This document shows, in pieces, positions 1 through 10,204 of a DNA stretch of 64,000 bases. The translations under genes were made by a program, and so were the position numbers. The notes beneath the pieces were generated by a model. The model searched no databases. It saw nothing but the letters and a program-made list of their open reading frames with translations, and was not told where the DNA came from. This stretch comes from Tubiluchus corallicola (lineage: Eukaryota; Priapulida; Priapulimorpha; Priapulimorphida; Tubiluchidae), in assembly GCA_030141605.1 (NCBI GenBank), contig JAQGDQ010000762.1:36464-100463 (forward strand). Direction: 5' to 3'. Numbering within the stretch: the stretch's first letter is position 1; each line of letters begins with the position of its first letter.

Positions 1-1481
1 AAAGAGATACAAAAATGAAGAAGCAAAACAGATAAGTTTTAGAACACACAAAAATGCAGAATGAAATCGTTTAAAAATTTCATTTCTCGGCTCTCATTTA
101 CATTTATACTGCTCCTGCCAAATGCACTGACTATCTCTTTCCTCATCGTAAATAAAAAATTATACTTGAGGTACTCCATAAAGGTACAGAATATTGTTGA
201 TTTCCAATTTAATTTTGAGTATTTAGCCAATTTAAAAGAAAAACAGATAGTTATTTTTAATTTTAAGCAGTAATAATAAAGCTTTCATGAATTCATACGC
301 AATCGCATGAATCACGAGATTGTCCAGTGTCTAAATTTCTTCTTCTTTCATGCACCAATGTGCGTCCTTCATTTGTATATTACAGTAGGAGTAATGCATC
401 CAAACCTGAATATACAGTTATTTTTTTCATTCAGTTCTTAAGATCTTATATAAATGTGGCTTTAACTTTACTCTTGGTCAGTTTGTCTCTTTCAGTATGG
501 CAGAACATATGTCCTTTTGTTTTTTTATATGTTTCATATGTATGTCAGTTTAGAATGTCAGTTCACTGCGTGAGTTAGTGATTTACTTGAATGGCAGAAT
601 TCACGTAATAAATCCATGGGTAATAAATTCAGCCCTCTTACTGTAGCCAATGTGGCTAGAATGGAATTGTATAATGCTTTAACTAGTAAAATCTGCTGCT
701 CATTAATTCCAAACTTCGCTTTATAAATAAACCTTGTAACTGTGAAGACTACAAAATTGAGACATAAGTCCAGAGAAGTGACACAATGCAGCAGCATCAG
801 TTAAGCACAAGACAGATCTCACTCCGAGAAGAGATCTATTTAAGTTAAACTAAGTTTTTTAATTTTGTAAGCAGCTTATCACATATACAGGGTAATGGCA
901 TCATGGATAAACAATACATACTTTAAGCGAGTTGCTCTAATCATACGTATTGTACTATATTATTGTACTTCATTTAAAAACTTTTCGCAGGCAATTTACA
1001 GAGCTTTAATATGAGTACTGGCTTTTAAATAAACCATACACACTGCAATAATGTCGAAAAGTTTCTATGCTAGTTAAAAATGATCCCAGTAGATTTAGTG
1101 GGCAGATATTTAGTATTACTAACTTTCTGTAAAGTTGCTCGTCTCACTGTTTGTCTGTTGGCGTGATTTAATTTGTACTTGTTAATAAAATTGTTCTATT
1201 CATGTCTATACTATATAAAATTAATCTTGATATTTTTCCATTAAATAATAGCATTATTGTACAGGAACTGAATGAGCTTTGACACAGACTTTGGTTGACA
1301 GTTTTGGCTGGCGAGTTATTTTTCAATATTCAGCTTTAGTAACGATGACAGAGAACATTCATTTTGCTCCCTTGTCACCCTGTCTCCACAGAAGCATCTA
1401 AAACATCAAGTACCATGAATTACAAAAAATACGTTACTACATAAAACATGTTACAGCCCCGTTATAGTTACAATACTTCAC
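1..1481 (-). other. GPD2 intron 3 (partial), no feature seen
   Basis: This stretch lies 3' of the last visible GPD2 exon donor (CAG|GTGAAG, exon end 1482). I looked on the minus strand for the next GPD2 block and did not find it, so the stretch is read as intron running off the window. It is AT-rich, and the short open frames have no recognisable content. Confidence 0.6.
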
Positions 1482-3022
1482 CTGGTCTATGTCTAGCCTT
1501 TGTACAGCTTTCTGTAAATATCTCACACCACCATGTATCAACTTTGTTGATCTGCTACTGGTTCCTGAAGAGAAATCGTGCTTTTCGACCAGAGCTGTTT
1601 TTAAACCTAGAAAAAATATTAATGAAATTTATGTTACCTGTTTTTGGTAACTCAGTAAGAAATTAGAAAAGCTAATTAGAAAACTATATTAGGGCATAAA
1701 TGAAAGCAATGCATAAAATCTGCCTAAGACCACTTCAAATATCTGCCGATCCAATTGCAATGAATTTGTTTTGTTAAACTAAAGCTAAAAAAGCCACAGT
1801 ACTTGCACTATAAAAGTTTTCACCTCGACTAACAGAATCGAGAGCTACTCCACATCCTGTAGCACCCCCACCAATGACGAGTATGTCAAACTCTTCAGTG
1901 CTTTGCAGAGAAGCCAGCTGCTCACTTCGAGTTGGTAAAGCATCTGTCAGTCTTTGATTAAGTGTATTATCCACAGCTAGCACCTTTTTGGGCTTCTGAG
2001 AATGAAAATTACATTCAAATTTGCTGCTAAGTATAAGGATGTCTAAAAAAATTTATACCTATAAACCAATCAAAGAATTAGATCATAAATGTTTCGATAT
2101 GAAAAACATCAATTAAAGGGCAAACAACAGGTGTTGAAAAATAGCTGCACACTATTTTAAGTCAGTCATTGATTTATCGAGTAATGAACAGTAACAGTCT
2201 CAGAGGTTCCCAAAGTTATAAATGATAACTTGGTGACAAATGATCAATACCAGAATATTAGTATTCGAGGTACAGTTAGCAGGTGTCATGTTTATTTAAC
2301 AGATCAGCAATATTAAAATGTATAAAAGTAGTTACAATCATTAAATAATTTAATGCTGGCTTTTCATAAACTTTATATTGTGTGTTCAACCTATGCCTGT
2401 CACAAAGCCATCTTCTCCTGTGTACAAGCTAGCCTGCTTGATGTTATAGTCTTGTAATATTTTGTGTGATCAATGTTAAGCATTATTAAACTGTGACAAT
2501 CAAAGCAGAAGCTGACAGTGTGAACAGCAACATTGCAGCCATTTTCAAATGTTGGTATTTTATGCTGGCCACAAATGTATCTGTCTGTTTTGTCTTTTTT
2601 TACATTACTTGTTTGCCAAATACTTACACAATAACAAATTTATGAAGATTTTTTTTCAAACAGTTAGCACAGTGCACCATAATAAACATAATGGTTTTAT
2701 TCAGTTTTTAACTTAATTTACTAAGATGTTTCAGTATGGCATTTCGATTTCATAAACTAAACCGTTATTTCGAAAATTAATGTTTTCTGTTCTGACGTAC
2801 ATCCATTTTCCAGTTTATTATTTGCTGTATTTTTTTTGTACTTATTAATTATTATTCGTTGCAAACAACATGTATAATATTGCACATAAGAAATGGTAAA
2901 GTCGTTATCTAATTTCTTACTTCAGAATTACTTTTTATGTACATAATTCCTGCAGAAGTCCCAGTAACAGCCAATGCTACACCAGCCACTCGCCTTATAA
3001 CTCGACGAGAAGCCATTTTCAT
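1482..3022 (-). CDS. GPD2: Mitochondrial FAD-dependent glycerol-3-phosphate dehydrogenase, 5' exons (partial)
   Basis: Oxidises glycerol-3-phosphate to dihydroxyacetone phosphate at the inner mitochondrial membrane and passes electrons to ubiquinone. Three coding exons on the minus strand: 3022-2921 (start ATG at 3022, 34 codons), 1995-1824 and 1606-1482; phases 0, 1, 0 agree and all junctions are GT..AG. They give 133 residues. Residues 1-34 form a basic then hydrophobic N-terminus (targeting/anchor). Residues 72-92 carry the FAD dinucleotide fold [18 protein letters not shown], which fits the FAD-GPDH signature as I recall it. Exon 3 has [15 protein letters not shown], highly characteristic of the family. 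An acceptor (TTTTAG) 11 bases before the ATG suggests a 5' UTR intron with exon start near 3033. The remaining exons are not visible in 1-1481, so the gene continues off the left edge. Family assignment is near certain; the start codon is inferred. Confidence 0.93.
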
Positions 3023-3639
3023 TGCTCCACAGCCTAAAAGTTAAAAACAATAAACAATGTTATAATTACAAATGTAATAGTAGCTCAAGTTCTTAATTTG
3101 TAGCCTTTTTGAAAAAGTTGATGCACCTACTGACAATTTTACCACCTTAGGCTTAAATAAAATTACATGAGCATATACAATAGTCATCACTTAATGTACT
3201 CACTTTGAGAATCTATGTTTTCGCTAGCACACAACCCAATGGCATGTATTAGCCTAAATGGCTGACAAAATGCATATGTCATTATGGTAACATGGCTGTA
3301 TCTTGCTAATGTGCAAAAGTACCAAAGTCTTAATGTGGGAATGAAGAATTTCACAGGACAGGACTGGTCCACTAATCCACCAAATTCATTTGGTTCATTT
3401 GGTTTTACATTTGCAAAAATGCAAGCTGATCAGTGACAGCGTGGTGCAATAATAGTAGAATAATCCATTCATAGGATGAAAGTGACAATTTATGCTACTG
3501 TTAATTTCAGTTTAAGTTCATTTCTTTGTCTCGCTGCACTTAGTCAGAGCAAAATGAGAAGCAACTAACAAAAAATGCTAAAATCAACTCAGCGACAGAC
3601 AAATTTACATCTGCGGGAAACTCATTTTTATTAATTTGA

Positions 3640-5235
3640 TACAGCATGAAGAGCCTCATAATATTTTTAATGGATCAGATATTGAATGCTTACTTCACTA
3701 CAGATATCTGAAGAAATAGTTGTTGATCATATTCGGAAGTTTAAACTCAATAAAGCTTGTCCTGGTCCTGAAAATTTTGGTTCTAGACTATTAATTGAAC
3801 TTGTAGACTCTTTATGTAAGCCATTCACTTTATTGTATAATCAAAATTTGCTAACTCATCAAGTACCTCATAGCTGGAAGTTAGCCAATGTAACACCTAT
3901 TTTTAAGAAAAGCATTCGTAGTGATCCTGGTACTTATCGGCCTATTTCTTTAAGTTCATTAGTACGTAAAGTCATGAAATCTATTTTGCAGAGTTATATC
4001 ATAGATCATTTGGAAAATAAAATTATTATTTGACTCAAAACATGGATTCACTAAAGGCTGTTCTTGCTTGACCAATCTGATGTTTTTTCGAAGATGTCAC
4101 TGCTATGCACGATCAAGGAAGTCCTGTTTATTATGATTTCGCCAAGGCTTTTGATAACTGCTTATCGAAGACTGCCTAAAAAGATTAAAGCCAATGGTGT
4201 TTCAGGAGATATCATCAGCCGGATTGAAGATTGTTTGGAAGAAAACAACGTGTCGTATTTGATGGTATGGAATATTCTGAAAGGTTGGCGACAAGTGGTA
4301 TTCCACAGAGATCGGTACTCGGACCGGTGTTGTTCGCCATTTTCATTAATGATATAGATAATGACATTTCCACTCATATTTTAAAATTTGCAGATGGTAC
4401 AAAATTGTATAACCCAATTAACTCTGTTGCGGATTCATCAGTTTTACAGCATGATAATGAACAACTATGTAGGTGGAGTATTGATTGGCAAATGTTTTAT
4501 TTAATGTTAATAAATGTGAGGTAATGCATTGCGGTTTTGGGTCTCTTAAATGTGATTATGTTATGAATGGAACAACTCTTCAAAGTACGAATAGTAAAAA
4601 TGATCTTGGTGTAATAATAACATCAGACTTGAAATTTTCCCAGCAATGTGTATCCTCTGTTAAGAAAGCAAACAAGATTTTGGGGATGATAAAGCGGCAC
4701 ATCGTTTCTGGATTAAAGAAATTGTATTGAAATTATATATTGGTTTGGTTAGACCTCATCTAGAATACTGTGTGCAGCTTTGGAATCCCCATTATCAGCA
4801 AGATATATTGCTTATGGAAAGTGTACAAAAGCGTACTACAAGAATAATATTAGGTTGTAAAATCTGACATATTTGGAAAGAATAAAATATTGCAGTTTGA
4901 CCACGCTTTAATTAAGAAAACACCGTGGAGATCTTATTAAAGTTTATAAAATATTAACTAGAAAAGAAAACATTTTGCCCGAAAAATTCTTTAATTTAGT
5001 TATTGATTCTAAAACTAGAGGACATAATGTAAAACTGTTTAAAAACAGGTCTTGACAGTCGTAAATATTCATTTTCTGTGAGAGTTGTGAATGAATGAAA
5101 TAATCTGCCTGCCATGGTGATTGCCGCACCAACCACAGTAAAATTTAAATCCTTAATCGTCAATTATTTTGCGGAAAAGATGGGGTTTCTATGAGTGTAC
5201 TCGCTTAACCCCAAATCATGACAGTATACCTAAAT
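3640..5235 (+). mobile_element. Decayed non-LTR retrotransposon (LINE), reverse transcriptase region
   Basis: A broken reverse transcriptase can be followed through several frames. 3686-4033 has the finger motif TPIFKK and GTYRPISLSS. 4231-4524 has SGIPQRSVLGPVLFAIFIND, where the usual GIPQGS has Arg for Gly, followed by FADGTKLY, where the catalytic FADD box has Gly for the second Asp. 4485-4730 has NVNKCEVMH and DLGVIITSDLKFS, and the thumb motif LVRPHLEYCVQLWNP follows near 4745. The C-terminal tail ends near 5,190-5,235. The layout is that of CR1/jockey-type LINEs. Multiple frameshifts, stops and the lost catalytic Asp show it is dead. The 5' half (endonuclease, ORF1) is absent. The class is solid; the clade is inferred. 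Confidence 0.88.
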
Positions 5236-6689
5236 AAACCTGTTAGCGGCCATCATAAATAATGACGTCACTAAACGAGATTCGGAATATCAGAGTGCAC
5301 CAATGTAATGCGTGCCTTTACTGTGCGCACATCGCTCACAAAATGACAAAGATTGACAAAGGATGATTTATTTATGTTGAATATTGTAATAGATCGTGGC
5401 GCTAACGATACGATCCGGAAGATAGTATCTATGTGTTATTCCTTGTACGGTGGATAGTGTCAGGTTTGCTCAAAAACCCAAGCGTCTTGCTGCCATTGTA
5501 GGAGTCTAGGATCAGTATATTTCTCCATATATTACTGCTTTCTACATTTTGTAGAAATAACTCGGAATTGAATGAAACGTGCCCCATCCGATTTAAGTGC
5601 AGCTAAGCAAAAACAGTTTTTATATTCATTTTGAAGGTATATTTTTCCACTTTATAAGTCTAAAAATTACACTAATATGACGAAGCACTTACCGCCGGCG
5701 CCGCCAATGCATTTTCGTGTATCTAAATGATTTTGGAATCTGGGGGCCTAAAATGAAATCTAAATTCTGGTACAGACCTTCCTCAAACATGAAAAATGCA
5801 TATATAAGCCTATTTGAGGCACATTTTTCTATAGGTGATCGGTAATTTAAGTTAAAATATCGCCCATGAGTCATAACTAAAATTTTGTTGCCGTAGAAGT
5901 TTATCAAAACTCGCGCAATCTTCTTTTTTTCAGGTGTTTAATTACCAAAAAATTATGGCGAATTAACTTGGAGTCGTAAACTGGATGAAAGTTCCCCAGT
6001 TTAGGGTCTATTTACACGGTACATTTTGTGACTTGTAAGCTTTAATTGCGATTTATGACTCAAGTGTTCGACGCATGGACAAGACGCATGTAGTAATTTC
6101 TTGCGACATCGCAAGCAGGACCCAAGAACCAATCAGATAAATGAGACAGGTCACGTGTGTTCTTCTAATAAAACGAATAGAACAGAGATATCAGGACGGC
6201 ATCCCCTGTAGACTTGCGGCAACAGTGGCATTGATTAATCAGCATCTGACAATGTGGGATTTAACTTCATTAATTGTTTAAGTTTTCTTTTTTTATATAA
6301 ATCATTCAATAAAATTTCGGTTATGAAAACACCATTATGATTTAAACTCAGCATATAAATCGTAATTTAAATAATTAACGATGGTTTTTACTGATACTAA
6401 TTTTCATTTACAGGATACCAGTTTAACAATAAGAGTAGTGATTATTCAGAAACTGATTTCTACTTCGTGAATTAATAAATTATGTAGCTTGCTAAGACAG
6501 TTTCGATTTCTTTTATAAAATTTAAGTGCTCTGTACATGTAAATACTATCTTGCCAGTCTATCTGCAAATATGCTACACATCGTAAGAAACACTAGCTAG
6601 TTAGGCAGAAGGAAAATAAAAACCTAAATTGGAGACAACAAAAGCTGATGTAAACACTATAAGAGAAAAGAATCAAAAAGTAATCAAAA
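5236..6689. other. Intergenic, no feature seen
   Basis: AT-rich sequence between the dead LINE and the 6.7-8.5 kb tandem repeat. I see no splice-consistent coding segments, RNA gene or repeat structure. It is part of the divergent interval between GPD2 (-) and the zinc-finger gene (+). Confidence 0.5.
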
Positions 6690-7082
6690 TCCTCTTATCA
6701 ATTAGATGACTACTGGCCGTTGCCCTTGTTGATTTAATAATAATTGAAAACATCAGCCGTTGAAAAATTTATTATACATCTGATAAAATAAAACAATCTT
6801 ATTCTGAGCTAGTAGAATGGCCAATATTAAATTTGGCTTCGTTATTAATCTTTTTTGAGGTGAAATAAGCCAGCTGTTTAGGCGATTCCAACATTTGCTT
6901 AATGTGTATCATTTTTTATTTTGTCTCGCTTCACAGACGGGTGATCAGTTTCACTACTTCTTGGACAAATAATTGTTTTCTACTAAGTAAATAGGCTCGC
7001 GAGCTAGTGCCCTACGTAGTTTCTCTGTTTAAAGATTAAATACTTAGTTTAATGCTATCTATATATTAATTCTACTGGTATG

Positions 7083-7083
<1 letters not shown>

Positions 7084-7126
<43 letters not shown>

Positions 7127-7165
7127 CATACGGGTGATCAGTTTATATATATATATATATATATA
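7084..7165. repeat. (TA)n microsatellite, interrupted
   Basis: Two pure TA runs (about 7,084-7,125 and 7,144-7,165) are separated by a short unique segment containing GGGTGATCAGT. The first run is bracketed by TGTTATA and TATAACA, so the whole is self-complementary. Confidence 0.95.
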
Positions 7166-7520
7166 AGATTCGAGGCTACAGCTCCGACGACGGCATCATT
7201 TGCGGCGATCTATACATCAAACGAAAGGACTCGATCTACTGATGACATTATTGTAAAAAATACATTTGTAAATTGTCAAGAATTATCCACCATTATTATA
7301 AAGTTGCTTTTTTTCTAAAACAAATTTTGTTTTGTTTTATTATGTCATAATTCTTGAAATCGACAAAAATCGCCAGTGCCCTACTTGGCTGCCCATGAAG
7401 TCACTGCTTTTCCGTAAATTTAGCACATGCGCTTTAGCGGAAGTGTCCACTTGGGCTAGTGGCGTACTCCGCGCTCTACAGCCTATAAATATGGACAATC
7501 GACTAATCTAGCAAAATGAC

Positions 7521-8469
7521 CACTGTGTTGGGAGCCGTTTGGACCACTGCGCCAAGTAGACCAATTGGTCTACTTGGGCTAGCCCAAGTAGACCGCGGTC
7601 TACTTGGGCGTGTAGGACACTAGAGACAGGTCGTGAATTCAGTCGTTAAGTGTACTGACACCGTCCGTTGTGCTTGTTTATGTAATAATAATAATTAAAA
7701 ACGTTAATACACGTTGAATAATTTATTATACATCTAATAAAATAAAAGAATTTTATTCTGAGCTGGTAGAACGGACAATATTAAATTTGGTTTCGATATT
7801 AATGTTGTTGAAGTGAAAAAACCCCACTTTTTTGCGAATTCAACATTTGTTTAAGGTATATCATTTTTGATTTTGTCTCACTTCACAAACAGGTGATCCG
7901 ATTCACTACCTCTTGGGCAAATAATTGTTTTCTTATAAGTAAACGTTCTAGCGATCTATATGTCCTACATGGGCTAGCGAGCCATGTAGGACAGTGCCCT
8001 ACATGTTACAATACTACTGATAATATTAAAACTAATTATCCTTGCTTTTCTTAAATGTTAAAAATTACTTTTTGATGTTGTGAAGGCTTAGCAGCAGCTA
8101 TCTCATTTTTAAATTTGCAATTATTTCTGTAATAACTGTGTGCAGAATTTCTCTCTTTAAAGCATTAGATACTAGGTTTAATGTTATGATATATTAATGG
8201 AGTTAATCATAATGATGAAATTATTGTAAGAAATGCATTTGTAAATTGCCAAGGAATATCCATTTCTAAAAGAAATTTTGTTTTATGCTTTATTATGTCA
8301 TAACAATACTTATAAACAATGGTAATATAAACTGGAAACAAGTTTTGCCAGAGCAAGTTTCTCGACAAAAATCGTTAGTGTCCTACTTGGGCTGCCCATG
8401 TAGGACACTACTTTTAGCGCATCAAGTGGTCTACTTGGCGCAGTGGTCCAAACGGCTCCCAACACACTG
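7521..8469. repeat. 43-bp inverted repeat, arms 7521-7563 and 8427-8469
   Basis: The two arms are reverse complements with one mismatch in 43 (CAC versus CAG near the outer end). They contain TTGGGAGCCGTTTGGACC and GCGCCAAGTAGACCA. The arms are separated by about 860 bp and overlap the palindrome cluster on the left side. Confidence 0.9.
7552..7609. repeat. Three interlocking perfect palindromes (alternating GGTCTACTTGGG half-sites)
   Basis: The half-site GGTCTACTTGGG and its complement CCCAAGTAGACC alternate in opposite orientations. This makes three overlapping perfect palindromes at 7552-7577 (centre AATT), 7567-7594 (centre CTAG) and 7582-7609 (centre CGCG). Related single palindromes with one or two mismatches occur at 7961-7993 and 8377-8409, built on TGTCCTACATGGGC and AGTGTCCTACTTGGGC. 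Seen directly in the sequence; the function is unknown. They could be binding sites for a dimeric protein, cruciform-forming DNA, or products of inverted duplication. Confidence 0.9.
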
Positions 8470-8857
8470 ATAAGTTTATAACTTCCGTGGTGTGATGCAG
8501 AATCTAACTTCAGAGTGTTTTTCAAACTTACCGCCGTTTTATTCTTCGTGAGAATTTTTAGCTATAATAAATGCACAGTGGTTTGGTCTGTTGATTGCAA
8601 TAGGTATATCTAGTTGGACGTACTAGTTAAGACTTTTCGTGATGTAACAGCTATGTTCGTTATTCGTAATTAGCCCAATTCCACTGTGCCCGTGCATTTT
8701 TGTTTGCTTTTTGTTTTCGCCATTATCGACTACCAAATGCATACTACTTCTAATTAAGTGTGAAATAGCATCCATCCAGCACTTCAGATCAGTTATAGAC
8801 ATTGAGTGAAAATTGAAGTGTGACCTCAAGAATTCCCAGTAGAACTAGTCAATAAAA

Positions 8858-10204
8858 ATGATGTGCACAGTTTCAATGTATTATAAATGTACTGCATGTT
8901 CTGAATGTTTTATGAATGAGGATACTTTCTTTGCCCACACACGTACTTGGCATTGTAAAATTCTCTTGTGTCAGGGACAAAATCCAAGTGAAGAGGATTT
9001 AATGTGCAGTTATCTTTCTGTGGAAGCTAACACAAATTCTGAACAGACTCAGACAGCATGGCAACCCGGGCAATCATGCTGTGGTAAAAAGCTGGAAGAA
9101 AAAAGAGCTATTTCGGGACAGGATTTAGCTACCATATGCTGTGTTGCTGTGAAAGAGGAGCCAGATTCGTCATTTAACACAGACAGCAGTAATAAAGATT
9201 TGGACCAATTTGGCATTTCTGCCATTACAGAACAGTCAACGTGGATGCAAGGAAACGTATCTGATGTGAATACAGAAATACAAAATCATGTTGTTGCTTC
9301 AGCTAATGTTGATAACAGCTGGTCTTGTAGAGATGTCACAGCAGTGTCAGATGATGCACTATTTTCAAGTGGTATTAATATGGAAATTGTAAGTTCTCTT
9401 AATAACTTGGAAAAGATACATGCTAATTTTGCAAAATTCCAAAGTGAAGATGATGAGATTTCAAAAACAACCAGTAGTTTGATAAGTGAGTGCACTGAAA
9501 AGCCAATCTGTTCTACTAAATGTTTTGAAACCAATTATGTGACATCTAATATTAGGCCTAACCTAAAGCAAATTTCACATGCTTTTAATAAAAAACCCAA
9601 AATTTACAAATGTGATGAGTGTGGGAAAGAATTCTTTCAAAATTCTCGTTACTGGCAGCATGTTCGTGAGCACAAAGGACTAATTACCAGAGTTCATAAA
9701 TGTAATGAATGTGGCACCATGTTCACAGATGCTGTGGAACTCTCTTTTCATCAGAAGCTCCACGGGAGATCTTTTAAGCTTAATGTCTGCAATGTCTGCG
9801 GTAGTGGATTTTACTCAACTGATGAGCTGGTGAAGCATATTATGACACATACAGTACCAAGTCATCTGCCTGTATTAGCCAAAAAAACATCAGAAGAGAC
9901 CATTTATGAGCCATCTTACAGAGCTAGGAGGAACAAAGTTAAACGCCACAGTCTTTCTCCCTATGAATGTGGCATTTGTCAACTAACATTTTGTCATCCT
10001 AGAAAGTTAGTGGCTCATTTTAGGTATCACAGTTCAAGTTCATATAAATGTGAAAAGTGTTTGGTTGCGTTTCAAACTATGGCTGAGTTAATACGGCATA
10101 ATAAAATTCATACTGGTGACAAACGGTACAAGTGTGATGTCTGTGGCGCAGCATTCGTGCAGTCTGGAAACCTACTTCTTCACAAAAGAAAGCACGTCAG
10201 ATAA
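8858..10204 (+). CDS. C2H2 zinc-finger protein, seven fingers
   Basis: A 448-residue protein read from a single uninterrupted frame; an in-frame TAG at 8846-8848 shows the ATG is not truncated. The first finger is at the N-terminus (C11, C14, H27, H32). It is followed by an acidic, Ser/Asn-rich middle (about residues 40-245) with VKEEPD near residue 100, which fits a SUMO-acceptor consensus. Six more fingers fill residues 250-447, each with the C-x2-C-x12-H-x3-H pattern: YKCDECGKEF, HKCNECGTMF, NVCNVCGSGF, YECGICQLTF, YKCEKCLVAF and YKCDVCGAAF. Only the last pair has a TGEKP-like linker (TGDKRY). It is presumably a nuclear DNA-binding regulator; no ortholog can be named. The intronless form may reflect a retrogene or a single-exon coding region behind a 5' UTR intron. 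Confidence 0.9.
   Translation: MMCTVSMYYKCTACSECFMNEDTFFAHTRTWHCKILLCQGQNPSEEDLMCSYLSVEANTNSEQTQTAWQPGQSCCGKKLEEKRAISGQDLATICCVAVKEEPDSSFNTDSSNKDLDQFGISAITEQSTWMQGNVSDVNTEIQNHVVASANVDNSWSCRDVTAVSDDALFSSGINMEIVSSLNNLEKIHANFAKFQSEDDEISKTTSSLISECTEKPICSTKCFETNYVTSNIRPNLKQISHAFNKKPKIYKCDECGKEFFQNSRYWQHVREHKGLITRVHKCNECGTMFTDAVELSFHQKLHGRSFKLNVCNVCGSGFYSTDELVKHIMTHTVPSHLPVLAKKTSEETIYEPSYRARRNKVKRHSLSPYECGICQLTFCHPRKLVAHFRYHSSSSYKCEKCLVAFQTMAELIRHNKIHTGDKRYKCDVCGAAFVQSGNLLLHKRKHVR

Larger units (their letters stand above)
6690..8470. repeat. Diverged tandem duplication, unit ~950 bp
   Basis: Two copies in direct orientation: about 6,690-7,620 and 7,650-8,470. Matching landmarks keep an offset of about 950: the ATTTATTATACATCT block (6,768 and 7,719), CAAATAATTGTTTTCT (6,966 and 7,918), and the ATTATGTCATAA stretch (about 7,338 and 8,290). 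The copies differ by scattered substitutions and indels, including a roughly 50-bp insertion in copy 2 after 8,300. Both copies carry variants of a short motif, CCTACTTGGGC, CCTACATGGGC or GTCTACTTGGGC, often in inverted pairs. No coding content was found. It may be satellite-like DNA or a non-autonomous element. It ends about 390 bp before the zinc-finger start codon. Confidence 0.8.

Noticed and set aside
9286-9534. Antisense frame within the zinc-finger gene
   Set aside because: Shadow of the zinc-finger coding frame with no recognisable content.
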